A stretch of DNA of 64,000 nt, taken from NCBI GenBank assembly GCA_024742705.1, contig JANSXZ010000020.1:1-64000 (forward strand). Reading direction: 5' to 3'. Origin of the DNA: Paracoccaceae bacterium. Lineage in GTDB: Bacteria > Pseudomonadota > Alphaproteobacteria > Rhodobacterales > Rhodobacteraceae. The position numbers and the translations under genes were made by a program. Positions 48,015 to 56,975 of the stretch are shown in pieces; position 1 is the first letter of the stretch, and the number at the start of each line of letters is the position of its first letter. Below the pieces are notes generated by a model. The model made no database searches and was not told the origin of the DNA. It saw only the letters and a list, made by a program, of their open reading frames with translations.

Positions 48015-48241
48015 CGGTGCCACCCCGGCGCCGCCCGGTCGTTTGGTATGGTTTCACAGTTAGACATCGCCGCGATGCTAGGGCCGGTGCGCAGCAATCG
48101 CAACCGGTGCATGGCGCGCGAACCGCGCCGACGCATTGATAAATTCGCGGTTTCGCATATCTTTCGGGGGCGCATCGGGGCAAGGCAGACCAACCCCGCC
48201 CACCCCGCGCGCCGACGATTTGAAACGGGATCCCAACACCC

Positions 48242-48907
48242 ATGCCCGAAACGGACTGGATCGAGAAATTCAGCGGGTTCAGCGACCTGCCCGAAGACAC
48301 CAAGCGATACCTGCGCACGCACAGCCGCATCGTCCGGGTGCCCGAATCCACCACGATCTTCGGTCCCGGCGCTATTCCCGACAGCCTGATGTTGCTGCTG
48401 GATGGCAATGTCCGGGTGCAGCAGACATCCGAAAGCGGCCGCGACATCGTGCTCTACCGCGTCGAAGCCGGAGAAAGCTGTGTGCTGACAACCGCCTGCC
48501 TTCTGGCGCACGAGGCGTATTCGGCCGAGGGCATCGCGGAAACCCCTGTCGAGGCGGTTTCGATCCCGCGCGCCGCCTTTGACAGGCTGATGGCCACATC
48601 GCGCGAGTTCCGCGATTTCATCCTGATGGCCTATGCGCGGCGCATCACCGACCTGTTTCGCGTGATCGACGAGGTGGCCTTTGGCCGGATCGACGTGCGG
48701 CTGGCCGGGCGGCTTCTGGCGCTGGGCGGGTCGTCGGACGGGGTTGCGGCCACGCACCAGCAGCTGGCGACCGAACTGGGCACCGCCCGCGAGGTGATCT
48801 CGCGGGTGTTGCAGGACTTCCAGAAACGCGGGCTGATCACGCAAGCACGCGGGCGTATCGCCTTCGCCGATCGCGCGAAGCTGACAACGCTCGCGGCCAG
48901 CGGCTAG
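48242..48907 (+). CDS. Crp/Fnr-family regulator with two sensor-domain cysteines
   Basis: The 221-residue regulator has an N-terminal cyclic-nucleotide-like beta-roll and a C-terminal winged helix with ATHQQLATELGTAREVISRVL. There is no Fnr-type N-terminal cysteine cluster. Instead C80 and C86 lie in the roll segment GESCVLTTACLLAHEAY, five residues apart. Being directly upstream of a sulfur-handling cluster, it may sense persulfide or sulfide through these cysteines; this is inference. A dyad at 48936-48950 is a candidate target. Confidence 0.88.
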   Translation: MPETDWIEKFSGFSDLPEDTKRYLRTHSRIVRVPESTTIFGPGAIPDSLMLLLDGNVRVQQTSESGRDIVLYRVEAGESCVLTTACLLAHEAYSAEGIAETPVEAVSIPRAAFDRLMATSREFRDFILMAYARRITDLFRVIDEVAFGRIDVRLAGRLLALGGSSDGVAATHQQLATELGTAREVISRVLQDFQKRGLITQARGRIAFADRAKLTTLAASG

Positions 48908-48935
48908 GGCCGGCGCGGCGGTTTTTCCGGCCCAG

Positions 48936-48950
48936 AGTGACAATATCACT
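48936..48950. promoter_or_regulatory. Candidate Crp/Fnr-type operator
   Basis: AGTGA-CAATA-TCACT, a perfect 5-base dyad with a 5-base centre, lies 58 bases before the DUF2892 start and 29 bases after the regulator stop. Its shape resembles Crp-family half-sites (TGTGA/TCACA) but with a total length of 15. It is a likely site for the adjacent regulator. Confidence 0.45.
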
Positions 48951-49008
48951 GAGCCCGCCGGCCCATCGGCGTAACACTCGGGTGGTATTGATTCTGGAGG
49001 ATCGTCTG

Positions 49009-49221
49009 ATGACTGCAAATGTTGGAACACTTGACCGTGTATTGCGGGCGGCGCTGGGGCTGGCTCTGCTCGCGCTGGCCGTCTTTGGCGGTTTCCCGGC
49101 GCTGGATACGGCGCTGGTGAAGACCGGCCTGATCGTGGTCGGCATCGTCATGCTGGTCGTGGCGGCGACGCGGGTCTGCCCGGTCTATTCGGTTTTCGGC
49201 TTCAAGACCTGCCGGGCCTGA
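49009..49221 (+). CDS. DUF2892 small membrane protein
   Basis: The 70-residue protein has two membrane helices, GLALLALAVFGGF and TGLIVVGIVMLVVAAT, and a conserved Cys-rich end with TRVCPVYSVFGFKTC. This DUF2892 module is also found as the membrane end of YgaP-type rhodanese proteins in sulfur contexts. GGAGG precedes the ATG. It is the first gene of the sulfur operon, 3 bases before the next gene. Confidence 0.85.
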   Translation: MTANVGTLDRVLRAALGLALLALAVFGGFPALDTALVKTGLIVVGIVMLVVAATRVCPVYSVFGFKTCRA

Positions 49222-49224
49222 CCG

Positions 49225-49656
49225 ATGGAGACTGATTTCACGCCTTTCGCATCGCTGACCGGCGGCATCCTGATCGGGCTGGCGGCGACCCTGCTGATGG
49301 CCAGCCTTGGGCGCATCATGGGTGCCACCGGCATCCTGACCGGCCTGATCCGCCCGGCATCGGCGGATGAATTCAAATGGCGCGCGGCGCTTCTGGCCGG
49401 GATGGTGTCGGGGCCTGTGGTGGTTCTGTTGCTGACCGGGCAGATGCCCGCCGTCGAGGTGCCGGTATCGGTGCCGATGCTGGTCGTGGGCGGCATGATC
49501 GTCGGCCTCGGCGTTACCTTCGGGGGCGGTTGCACATCGGGGCACGGTGTCTGTGGCATGGCCCGGCTTTCGCCCCGTTCCATCGTCGCCACGGTGACAT
49601 TCATGATTTTCACAGCAGTCACCGTTTTCGTGCTGCGCCATGTCGTGGGGGTTTGA
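49225..49656 (+). CDS. YeeE/YedE-type transporter, first half
   Basis: The 143-residue protein has four membrane segments. The conserved Cys-containing motif GGGCTSGHGVCGMARLS near the third segment matches the first half of YeeE (TsuA)-type thiosulfate or sulfur transporters. In TsuA one polypeptide holds both halves; here the second half is the next gene (49660-50097). Uptake of thiosulfate or another sulfane sulfur species is inferred from family knowledge and neighbours. Confidence 0.85.
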   Translation: METDFTPFASLTGGILIGLAATLLMASLGRIMGATGILTGLIRPASADEFKWRAALLAGMVSGPVVVLLLTGQMPAVEVPVSVPMLVVGGMIVGLGVTFGGGCTSGHGVCGMARLSPRSIVATVTFMIFTAVTVFVLRHVVGV

Positions 49657-49659
49657 TCC

Positions 49660-50097
49660 ATGCGGTTTGTCATCACCTATCTGATCGGCCTCGTCTTTGG
49701 TGTCGGAATTGCGATTTCGGGCATGGCCAACCCGGCCAAGGTTCTGAACTTTTTCGATATCGCGGGCAGTTGGGATCCGTCTCTGGCCTTTGTCATGGGC
49801 GGCGCTCTGATCACCACGCTGATCGGCTATCGGCTGGTCTTCGGCCGGTCGGCGCCGATGTTCGACACGCGGTTCCATCTGCCAACCGGCCGCAGCATCG
49901 ATCTGCGCCTCGTAGGTGGGTCGGCTGTGTTTGGCATCGGCTGGGGCATCGCGGGCTTCTGCCCCGGTGGCGCGCTGCCGGCGCTGGGCACCGGCCGCTG
50001 GGAGGTCTTTGCCTTCGTCGGCGCCGTCATTGCCGGCATCCTGCTGGCCCGCTTCGTGCAATCGCTGGGGGCGCCGGCGGCGGGCGCCTCGGCCTGA
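49660..50097 (+). CDS. YeeE/YedE-type transporter, second half (DUF6691-like)
   Basis: This 145-residue membrane protein, three bases after the previous gene, has RFVITYLIGLVFGVGIAISGM at its start and a GIGWGIAGFCPGGALPAL motif. That motif holds the second conserved Cys of the YeeE fold. Together with the first half it should form a complete channel. The spacing predicts coupled translation. Confidence 0.82.
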   Translation: MRFVITYLIGLVFGVGIAISGMANPAKVLNFFDIAGSWDPSLAFVMGGALITTLIGYRLVFGRSAPMFDTRFHLPTGRSIDLRLVGGSAVFGIGWGIAGFCPGGALPALGTGRWEVFAFVGAVIAGILLARFVQSLGAPAAGASA

Positions 50098-50119
50098 AAC
50101 ATCCAGGGAGAGAACTGAA

Positions 50120-51004
50120 ATGGCACAATATCCCGTGAACATGGACATCGAACCGGATGTCCAGGCGTTCTTTGACGAAGCCACCAACACGATCAGCTAT
50201 ATCGTCCGCGACCCCACATCGAACGCCTGCGCCATCGTCGACAGCGTCATGGACATCGACTATGCCGCCGGGCGGATCACCTACGATCACGCCGACATGC
50301 TGATCCGCACGATCGAGGCGCGCGGCCTTGACCTGACGTGGATCATCGAAACCCATGTGCACGCCGATCACCTTTCGGCGGCCCCCTACATTCAGCAAAA
50401 GCTGGGGGGCAGGATCGGCATCGGATCGCAGATCGTGGTGGTGCAGGATACCTTTGGCAAGGTGTTCAACGAAGGCACCGCGTTTCAGCGCGACGGCAGC
50501 CAGTTCGACGCGTTGTTCGAGGATGGCGACACCTACACCATCGGCAACATGCAGGCCTTTGCCATGTATACGCCGGGTCATACACCGGCCTGCATGGTGC
50601 ATGTGATGGGCAATGCGGCCTTTGTGGGCGACACGCTGTTCATGCCCGATGGCGGCTCGGCGCGGGCGGATTTTCCCGGCGGCGATGCGGCAACGCTTTA
50701 TGACAGCATCCAGAAGGTTCTGTCGCTGCCCGACCGGATGTGGCTTTTCATGTGCCACGACTATGGGCCGAACGGACGCGAGATCCGCTGGGAGACGACC
50801 GTGGCCGAGGAAAAGGCGCACAACATCCATGTCGGCGGGAACAAGACGCGCGAGGAATTCGTGCGGTTCCGTACAGAGCGCGATGCGCAACTGGACATGC
50901 CGCGACTGATCATTCCGTCGCTTCAGGTGAACATGCGTGCCGGGGCGGTGCCCCGCGACACCGATGGACACCCGATGCTGAAGGTGCCGATCAACGCGCT
51001 GTAA
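50120..51004 (+). CDS. Blh-like MBL-fold hydrolase, probable persulfide dioxygenase
   Basis: The 294-residue metallo-beta-lactamase fold protein has the metal motif THVHADHLS (HxHxDH), then TPGHTPA, GDTLFMPDGGSARADFPGG and FMCHDYGPNGRE. This wording fits the ETHE1/Blh group that oxidises glutathione persulfide to sulfite with a mononuclear iron. The neighbouring YeeE and SulP genes support a role in sulfide or thiosulfate detoxification or use. The ATG follows AGGGAGAG. Confidence 0.86.
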   Translation: MAQYPVNMDIEPDVQAFFDEATNTISYIVRDPTSNACAIVDSVMDIDYAAGRITYDHADMLIRTIEARGLDLTWIIETHVHADHLSAAPYIQQKLGGRIGIGSQIVVVQDTFGKVFNEGTAFQRDGSQFDALFEDGDTYTIGNMQAFAMYTPGHTPACMVHVMGNAAFVGDTLFMPDGGSARADFPGGDAATLYDSIQKVLSLPDRMWLFMCHDYGPNGREIRWETTVAEEKAHNIHVGGNKTREEFVRFRTERDAQLDMPRLIIPSLQVNMRAGAVPRDTDGHPMLKVPINAL

Positions 51005-51011
51005 CCCCTTG

Positions 51012-51028
51012 GGCGCGGCACCCGCGCC
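51012..51028 (+). terminator. Small hairpin after the Blh-like gene
   Basis: GGCGCGG and CCGCGCC pair perfectly around a 3-base loop 8 bases after the stop. No U tract. It may partly separate the sulfur operon from the SulP permease gene. Confidence 0.35.
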
Positions 51029-51157
51029 AGCAATGTGGCCGCCCCGCGCCCGGCACCGCCGGCGCGCGACCCATTACCGCACTATGCCGGCACCCATCAA
51101 CACCCACCCCGGCCGGGCCATCGCCCCGGCCCGCCAATTGCAGACGAGGCCCCAAGC

Positions 51158-52897
51158 ATGATCGATCGATTGCGTCGTTTTATCCCGGTTCTCGACTGGG
51201 GCCGCACCTATGACAGGTCTGATCTGTCCAACGATGTGATCGCGGCACTGATCGTGACGATCATGCTTGTCCCGCAATCGCTGGCCTACGCGCTGCTGGC
51301 CGGTCTGCCGCCCGAAGCGGGGATCTATGCATCAATCGCGCCGATCCTTCTCTATGCGGTTTTCGGTACCTCGCGGGCGCTGGCGGTCGGGCCTGTGGCG
51401 GTTGTTTCGCTGCTGACCGCCTCGGCGGTCGGGCAGGTCGCGGCGCAGGGCACCGCCGGCTATGCCATCGCCGCGCTGACGCTGGCGTTGCTGTCGGGTG
51501 CGCTGTTGCTGGCGATGGGGGTGCTGCGGCTTGGGTTTCTGGCGAACTTCCTCAGCCATCCGGTGATTGCCGGGTTCATCACCGCCAGCGGCATCCTGAT
51601 CGCCGCCAGCCAGCTGAAGCATCTTCTGGGCATCGACGCGCATGGCCACACCCTGCCACAGATCCTGTCGGGTCTGCTGGAGGGGCTGAACCAGGTCAAC
51701 CCCGCCACGCTGATCCTCGGGGTTCTGGCCACCGGGTTCCTGTTCTGGGTGCGCAAGGGAATGAAACCGGCGCTGCGGCGGCTGGGCGCGGGGCCGGTGG
51801 CGGCCGATATCCTGACAAAGGCGGGGCCGGTCATGGCGGTAATTGCCACCACGGTCGCGGTTTGGGGGCTGAACCTGGCCGACCGTGGCGTCGGGATCGT
51901 CGGCGCGGTGCCACAGGGTTTGCCGCCGCTCACCCTGCCCGACCTGTCTCCGGATCTGGTCGGGGCGCTTCTGGTGCCGGCGATCCTGATTTCGGTCATC
52001 GGGTTCGTGGAATCCGTGTCGGTGGCGCAGACGCTGGCCGCCAAGAAACGCCAGCGGATCGACCCCGATCAGGAACTGATCGGCCTGGGCGCGGCCAACA
52101 TCGGCGCCGCCTTTACCGGTGGCTATCCGGTGACCGGCGGGTTTGCCCGGTCGGTTGTCAATTTCGATGCCGGCGCGGCGACGCCGGCAGCCGGCGCCTT
52201 TACCGCGCTTGGCCTGATGCTGGCGGCGGTGGCGCTGACGCCGCTGATCTATTTCCTTCCCAAGGCGACGCTGGCCGCCACGATCATCGTCGCGGTTCTG
52301 TCGCTGGTCGATTTCTCGATCCTGCGGAAAACCTGGGGTTATTCACGGTCGGATTTCGCCGCCGTTGCCGTCACGATGGCCCTGACATTAGGGCTGGGCG
52401 TCGAAACCGGCGTCGCGGCGGGTGTTGCGCTTTCGGTGTTGCTGCATCTCTACAAGACTTCCAGACCGCATGTCGCCGAGGTGGGTATCGTGCCCGAGAC
52501 CCAGCATTTCCGGAACATCCTGCGGCACAAGGTCGATACCGTTCCGGGCCTGATCACCCTGCGTGTCGATGAAAGCCTGTATTTCGCAAACGCCCGGTTT
52601 CTCGAGGATCTGGTGCAGGAGCGGGTCACTCGGGGTGGTGAGATCCGCGACGTGGTGCTGATGTTTTCGGCGGTGAACGCCGTCGACTACTCGGCGCTGG
52701 AGAGCCTTGAGGCGATCAACCGGCGTTTGGGCGATATGGGCATAGGCCTGCACCTTTCCGAGGTGAAGGGCCCGGTGATGGACAGGCTGAAAACCTCGCA
52801 CCTGCTGCAGAACCTGAACGGGCGGGTGTTCCTTTCGCAGTTCGATGCGTGGCAAGCTCTCGGATCCGCAAAATCCGGCATTGCGCCGGGCCGCTAA
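51158..52897 (+). CDS. SulP-family anion permease
   Basis: The 579-residue transporter has a membrane core starting with SNDVIAALIVTIMLVPQSLAYALLAGL (residues about 24-50) and a cytoplasmic STAS domain near residues 455-555 (including VVLMFSAVNAVDYSALES). SulP proteins carry sulfate, bicarbonate or other anions. In this setting sulfate or sulfite export or uptake is plausible, as sulfite is the product of persulfide dioxygenase. The ATG at 51158 puts MIDRLRRFIP at the start; its ribosome site is weak. Confidence 0.9.
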   Translation: MIDRLRRFIPVLDWGRTYDRSDLSNDVIAALIVTIMLVPQSLAYALLAGLPPEAGIYASIAPILLYAVFGTSRALAVGPVAVVSLLTASAVGQVAAQGTAGYAIAALTLALLSGALLLAMGVLRLGFLANFLSHPVIAGFITASGILIAASQLKHLLGIDAHGHTLPQILSGLLEGLNQVNPATLILGVLATGFLFWVRKGMKPALRRLGAGPVAADILTKAGPVMAVIATTVAVWGLNLADRGVGIVGAVPQGLPPLTLPDLSPDLVGALLVPAILISVIGFVESVSVAQTLAAKKRQRIDPDQELIGLGAANIGAAFTGGYPVTGGFARSVVNFDAGAATPAAGAFTALGLMLAAVALTPLIYFLPKATLAATIIVAVLSLVDFSILRKTWGYSRSDFAAVAVTMALTLGLGVETGVAAGVALSVLLHLYKTSRPHVAEVGIVPETQHFRNILRHKVDTVPGLITLRVDESLYFANARFLEDLVQERVTRGGEIRDVVLMFSAVNAVDYSALESLEAINRRLGDMGIGLHLSEVKGPVMDRLKTSHLLQNLNGRVFLSQFDAWQALGSAKSGIAPGR

Positions 52898-52934
52898 GGG
52901 CGCCTCTTGCATTCTGCCGGGACCGGGGCCACTG

Positions 52935-54161
52935 ATGGGCGGTGTCCTGGCCGACGGTATCCGGATTGCCATGCTGAACCTTCTGATCGTGCTTGTTGCC
53001 GCCGCCACCGGCATTGTCCTTGCGAAACTGGCACGGGTGCGGTTGTGGCGCGCGGCGGTCACGCCGCTGGCTTCGATCATCGGCAGCGGCTTTCTTGTGC
53101 TGGGGCCGATCCTCGTGGTTTTCTACGGCATCCATGCCCCGGTGGTGATGGCCGCGCTGTGCATCGCGGCCTACCTGTTCGGGGACGCGGTGCGGTTCAA
53201 CATCGCGCGGCTCGATCAGAGCGGCGGCCGGCGCAGCCGCACCGAAGACCGGCTGGATCTGCTGGCCGACTGGGCGCTGGCCTTTGCCTATGTGATATCG
53301 GTGGCCTACTATCTGAACCTTCTGGGCGCCTTCGCGGTCAGCCTGACCCCGCTGACCGACGACATATACCCCAAACTGGTCACGACGGCGGTTTTCATCA
53401 TCATCCTGGTGGTCGGGCTGACGCGCGGCTTCGGGGCGCTCGAGCGTATGGAGCAGGTTTCGGTCGGACTGAAACTGTCGGTCATCGCCGGGCTTCTGTT
53501 CGGTCTGGGCTGGTACGTCGCGGGGCGCGCGGCCGAAGGCGCGTTGGTGATCAGCCCGCCGTCGCTGAGCGGTGGCGCGGCGGTTGCGCTGGCTGCGGGC
53601 CTTCTGGTGACCGTGCAGGGATTTGAAACCTCGCGCTACCTGGCCGACGAATACGACGCCGCAACGCGCATCCGGTCGATGCGGTTGGCGCAGGGCATTT
53701 CGACGGCCATCTACATGGTCTATATCGTGCTGCTTTGCCTTGTCTTTCCGCCTGAAATGATGCCCGCCGAAGAAACCGCGATCATCGGATTGATGGCCCT
53801 TGTCGCGCCGGTTCTGCCGCTGCTTCTGATCGCGGCGGCGATCAGCGCGCAGTTCAGCGCGGCGGTTGCCGATACCGGCGGTGCGGGCGGTCTGGTGTCG
53901 GACATGACACATCGGCATCTGTCCGAGCGTACCGGATATGCGGTTCTGGCCGTTGTCGGGGTGGCGCTGACATGGGCATCGGGCGTGTTCGAGATCATAA
54001 CCTATGCCTCGCGGGCCTTTGCCGTCTACTACGCGTTGCAGTGTCTGGTGGCGGCACGGGGCGCGCGGGCCACGGGGGCGGGCACCGCGCGGGCCGCCGG
54101 CTATGCGCTGCTGGCCTGCGGGGCCGGCGCCATCGCGCTGTTCGGGGCGCCGGTGGAGTAG
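52935..54161 (+). CDS. APC-like multi-spanning membrane protein, function unknown
   Basis: The roughly 408-residue protein has about ten to twelve hydrophobic segments and a loop VQGFETSRYLADEYDAATRI in its middle, reminiscent of amino-acid/polyamine transporters. I do not recognise a specific family. The start is uncertain: ATG at 52935 was used, and ATG at 52971 would leave the first hydrophobic segment intact. It lies 37 bases after SulP and may belong to the same transcript. Confidence 0.65.
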   Translation: MGGVLADGIRIAMLNLLIVLVAAATGIVLAKLARVRLWRAAVTPLASIIGSGFLVLGPILVVFYGIHAPVVMAALCIAAYLFGDAVRFNIARLDQSGGRRSRTEDRLDLLADWALAFAYVISVAYYLNLLGAFAVSLTPLTDDIYPKLVTTAVFIIILVVGLTRGFGALERMEQVSVGLKLSVIAGLLFGLGWYVAGRAAEGALVISPPSLSGGAAVALAAGLLVTVQGFETSRYLADEYDAATRIRSMRLAQGISTAIYMVYIVLLCLVFPPEMMPAEETAIIGLMALVAPVLPLLLIAAAISAQFSAAVADTGGAGGLVSDMTHRHLSERTGYAVLAVVGVALTWASGVFEIITYASRAFAVYYALQCLVAARGARATGAGTARAAGYALLACGAGAIALFGAPVE

Positions 54162-54176
54162 CGCCCGCCGTGGCGG

Positions 54177-55064
54177 TCAGGCCCGCACCGGCGCCGCGGC
54201 GATCTCGGCGATGCCCCGGACGATGCGCGAAATGACACCGGGGGCCAGATCATGCCCCATGCCTTGCACGATCTCAAGCCGGGCGCCGGGAATGGCGCGC
54301 GCCGTGGCCCGGCCACCGCTGGCGGCGACCAGCGGATCGCGGTCGCCGTGCAGAACCAGTGTCGGCGCCGCGATGCGGGCCAGTTCGGCGGTACGGTCGC
54401 CGGATTTGATGATCGCGCCCAATTGGCGCAGCGTGCCCTGTTCGGGTGCCGCCCCGCCGCGCGCCCAGGCCGCTGTGCCATAGCGCGCCCAGGCGTCGGT
54501 GTCGGGCGGATGGTCGTCGCCGCCGATCCTGCGGGCCATATCCGGCCAGAAGCGCGCCGCCTGCGCCGAGGTGCGGGGTGGCGGCCGCATCATTGCCAGG
54601 ATAGTGCGAAACTTCGGCTGCCCGACCTTCGGCGCCCCGGTCGAGGAAAAGATCGAGGTCAGCGACAGCACCCGGCCGGGATGGCGCGCCGCCAGACACT
54701 GTCCGATCATCCCGCCCATCGACATTCCAACCACATGCGCGGCGGCGATGCCTTCGGCATCGAGAACCGCGATGACGTCGCCGGCCATGTCGGAAAGATC
54801 GTAGGGCTGTTGCCCGACACGGCCCAGAAGTATTCCGATCCGCGAGGGTGGCGGCGCATCTATGCGCCCCGATTGGCCGACATCGCGGTTGTCCATCGCG
54901 ATCACCCTGAAACCCTCGGCCACAAGGCCGTCGATCATCGCCTGCGGCCATGAGATCAGCTGCAACCCCAGGCCGGCGATCAGGATCAGCGGTGTGCCGC
55001 CCGTGCCGGTGATGCGGTAACAGATGCGGATGCCCTGCGCCGTTTCACAAAACCGATCTGTCAT
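54177..55064 (-). CDS. Alpha/beta-hydrolase
   Basis: This 295-residue hydrolase has the nucleophile elbow GMSMGG, an oxyanion HG-like IAGLGLQ near the N-terminus, and a late GMGHD holding the catalytic His. NRDVGQSG is a common segment in esterases of the methylesterase/haloalkane dehalogenase-like group. The ATG at 55064 has AAGG upstream. It is convergent with the APC-like gene and follows the FAH-family gene by a 124-base gap, so it may or may not belong with the cluster. Confidence 0.83.
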   Translation of the reverse strand: MTDRFCETAQGIRICYRITGTGGTPLILIAGLGLQLISWPQAMIDGLVAEGFRVIAMDNRDVGQSGRIDAPPPSRIGILLGRVGQQPYDLSDMAGDVIAVLDAEGIAAAHVVGMSMGGMIGQCLAARHPGRVLSLTSIFSSTGAPKVGQPKFRTILAMMRPPPRTSAQAARFWPDMARRIGGDDHPPDTDAWARYGTAAWARGGAAPEQGTLRQLGAIIKSGDRTAELARIAAPTLVLHGDRDPLVAASGGRATARAIPGARLEIVQGMGHDLAPGVISRIVRGIAEIAAAPVRA

Positions 55065-55188
55065 CCTTGCCCCTTTCGTGCGTGCCACGCAACGCCCCGC
55101 GGCCTTTCGCGGGTGCGGTGTCAGGATCGCCTTGTCACGGGGAAATGGCAATGCAAACCACAAGGCATCCGGGCCGCCGCCGCATCTG

Positions 55189-56043
55189 TCAGGGCGCCGG
55201 TGCCACGCTGTTGATCAGGGTGCCGATGCCATCGATCCGAACCTCGATCCGGTCGCCGGGTGTCAGGTATCGTTTCGGCGTCCGGCTGCCTCCGGTGCCA
55301 TCGGGCGATCCGGTGGCGATCACATCGCCGGGTTCCAGCGGGAAAAGATGCGAGGCATAGGCAATCTGCCGGGCGATGGAAAAGATCATCTCGCCGCCCG
55401 TCGCCTGCTGCACGATCGCTTCGTTCAGCCGCACGGACAGGCGCAGATCTTCGGGGCGGCCGAGGCTGTCGGCGGTGGTGATCCATGGGCCCCAGGCCCC
55501 CGAGTTGGCGAAACTCTTGCCTGCATGGATCGAGTGTCTTTGCCAATCGCGCACCGAACCATCGTTGAACGGCGCATAGCCCAGAACATGCGAGAGCGCC
55601 TGCCGCGGCGGCACATGCCGGGCCGTCCGGCCAATGACAACGGCGATCTCGCCCTCGTAATCAAAGCTGTCGGCCGCCCTGCCTCGGGGCGTTTCCAGAG
55701 CCTGGCCGTGGGCCACCATCGCGGCCCGGTCCTTGGCGAAGAGGATCGGGTTTTGGGGATCGGGCGCGGCCACGCCATCCACAGGGTAGGGTCTACGATA
55801 GTTCATGCCAACGCAGACGATCCGCCGCGGGTTCGGAACCGGCGGAAGAAACACGATCCGTTCATGCGCGATCCGGTCGTTGCCCGCCGCGTCATGCGCC
55901 ATGTCGTCCAGCGCGCCGGCGTCGAGCACATCGCGCAGCCCCGGGTAGCGCGCCTGGAACGGCGCGCCCACAGGCGCCACGCCATCGGCATCGAAGGTGC
56001 CATAGCAAGGGCGTCCGTCCCTTAGGAATGATCCGATCTTCAT
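55189..56043 (-). CDS. Fumarylacetoacetate hydrolase family protein
   Basis: This 284-residue protein has the FAH fold. CVGMNYRRP and YEGEIAVVIG carry substrate and metal ligands, and GDVIATGSPDGTGGSR is the C-terminal signature. Family members cleave C-C bonds or decarboxylate, or act as hydratases on 2-oxo acids in aromatic degradation. The start ATG overlaps the stop of the panE-like gene by 4 bases (ATGA), so the two are translationally coupled. The substrate is not predictable from sequence. Confidence 0.88.
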   Translation of the reverse strand: MKIGSFLRDGRPCYGTFDADGVAPVGAPFQARYPGLRDVLDAGALDDMAHDAAGNDRIAHERIVFLPPVPNPRRIVCVGMNYRRPYPVDGVAAPDPQNPILFAKDRAAMVAHGQALETPRGRAADSFDYEGEIAVVIGRTARHVPPRQALSHVLGYAPFNDGSVRDWQRHSIHAGKSFANSGAWGPWITTADSLGRPEDLRLSVRLNEAIVQQATGGEMIFSIARQIAYASHLFPLEPGDVIATGSPDGTGGSRTPKRYLTPGDRIEVRIDGIGTLINSVAPAP

Positions 56044-56975
56044 GAAGGTGGCCCCCCGAAGCCGGCTTCGCGCTGGCGCAGAACGGCGGTCAGCGTGTCG
56101 TTGAAGGGTGTGGCGATGCCCAGCTTGAGGCCCATTTCAGGCAGGATGCCATTGATCGCCTCCAGTTCCGATCTGCGCCCTGCCATATGATCCAGCAGCA
56201 TCGAGCGGCGCGCCCGCGGCATGGCGGCGCCAAAGGCGGTGACATAGGCCACCGGATCGTCAAAGCCCAGCGGCACCGCGCTGGCCTGGGCGATGCGATG
56301 CGCCTCGGCCATTGCGCCCAGGGCGATGGCCCAGCGTTCGGGGTGGGCCATCAGTTCGCCGACGGTCATCCCGAACACCGTGCAGGGCACGCTGAACGTG
56401 ACGTTGCAAAGGAATTTCTCCCAGATCAACTGGTTGATGTTCGCATAGGCTCGGGCATCGAAACCGGCGCCGCGCCAGAGCGTTTCGAGGGATTGCAGCC
56501 GCTCGGTCATGCCGTCGGCCAATTCGCCGATGCGGATCAGCTTCATCGCGTTGTGATGGGCGTGTCCGGGCGCCACGATGGACGCTCCGAACCCGTCGGT
56601 AACACCCAGCAGAACGCGGTCCGGCGCGATGTGGCGACAGATCCTTTCGCCGGCGCCCAGCCCGTTCTGTATGGTCAGCACCACGGCGTCAGGCCTGATC
56701 GCGGGCGCCGCCGCCTGTGCCGCCGCCGCCACCCCCGACGCCTTGGTCGCAATCAGGCACAGGTCGCAGGGGCCTGCTTCCGCGATGTCGGTTGTGGCGC
56801 GGAATGTCCGCACCACCCGGTCGCCGCTGGCTCCGGCCAGACGCAGGCCCCCGGCGTTGATCGCGGCGATATGTTCGGCCCATGTGTCGATGGCCCAGAC
56901 CTCGTGCCCGGCATCCGCCAGAAGGGCGGCATAGACCGATCCTATCGCCCCGGCGCCCACGATGACGATCTGCAT
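56040..56975 (-). CDS. Ketopantoate reductase-like oxidoreductase
   Basis: The 311-residue protein has GAGAIGSVYAALLADAGH at residues 7-24 for NADP. QLIWEKFLCNVTFSVPCTVFG holds the conserved Lys/Asn of the catalytic domain. It is a paralogue of the 41571-42554 gene. Its start lies inside the 3' end of the MttB-like gene by 34 bases, and the FAH-family gene overlaps its stop. The operon context suggests a specialised 2-oxo or hydroxy acid reductase instead of pantothenate synthesis. Confidence 0.85.
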   Translation of the reverse strand: MQIVIVGAGAIGSVYAALLADAGHEVWAIDTWAEHIAAINAGGLRLAGASGDRVVRTFRATTDIAEAGPCDLCLIATKASGVAAAAQAAAPAIRPDAVVLTIQNGLGAGERICRHIAPDRVLLGVTDGFGASIVAPGHAHHNAMKLIRIGELADGMTERLQSLETLWRGAGFDARAYANINQLIWEKFLCNVTFSVPCTVFGMTVGELMAHPERWAIALGAMAEAHRIAQASAVPLGFDDPVAYVTAFGAAMPRARRSMLLDHMAGRRSELEAINGILPEMGLKLGIATPFNDTLTAVLRQREAGFGGPPS

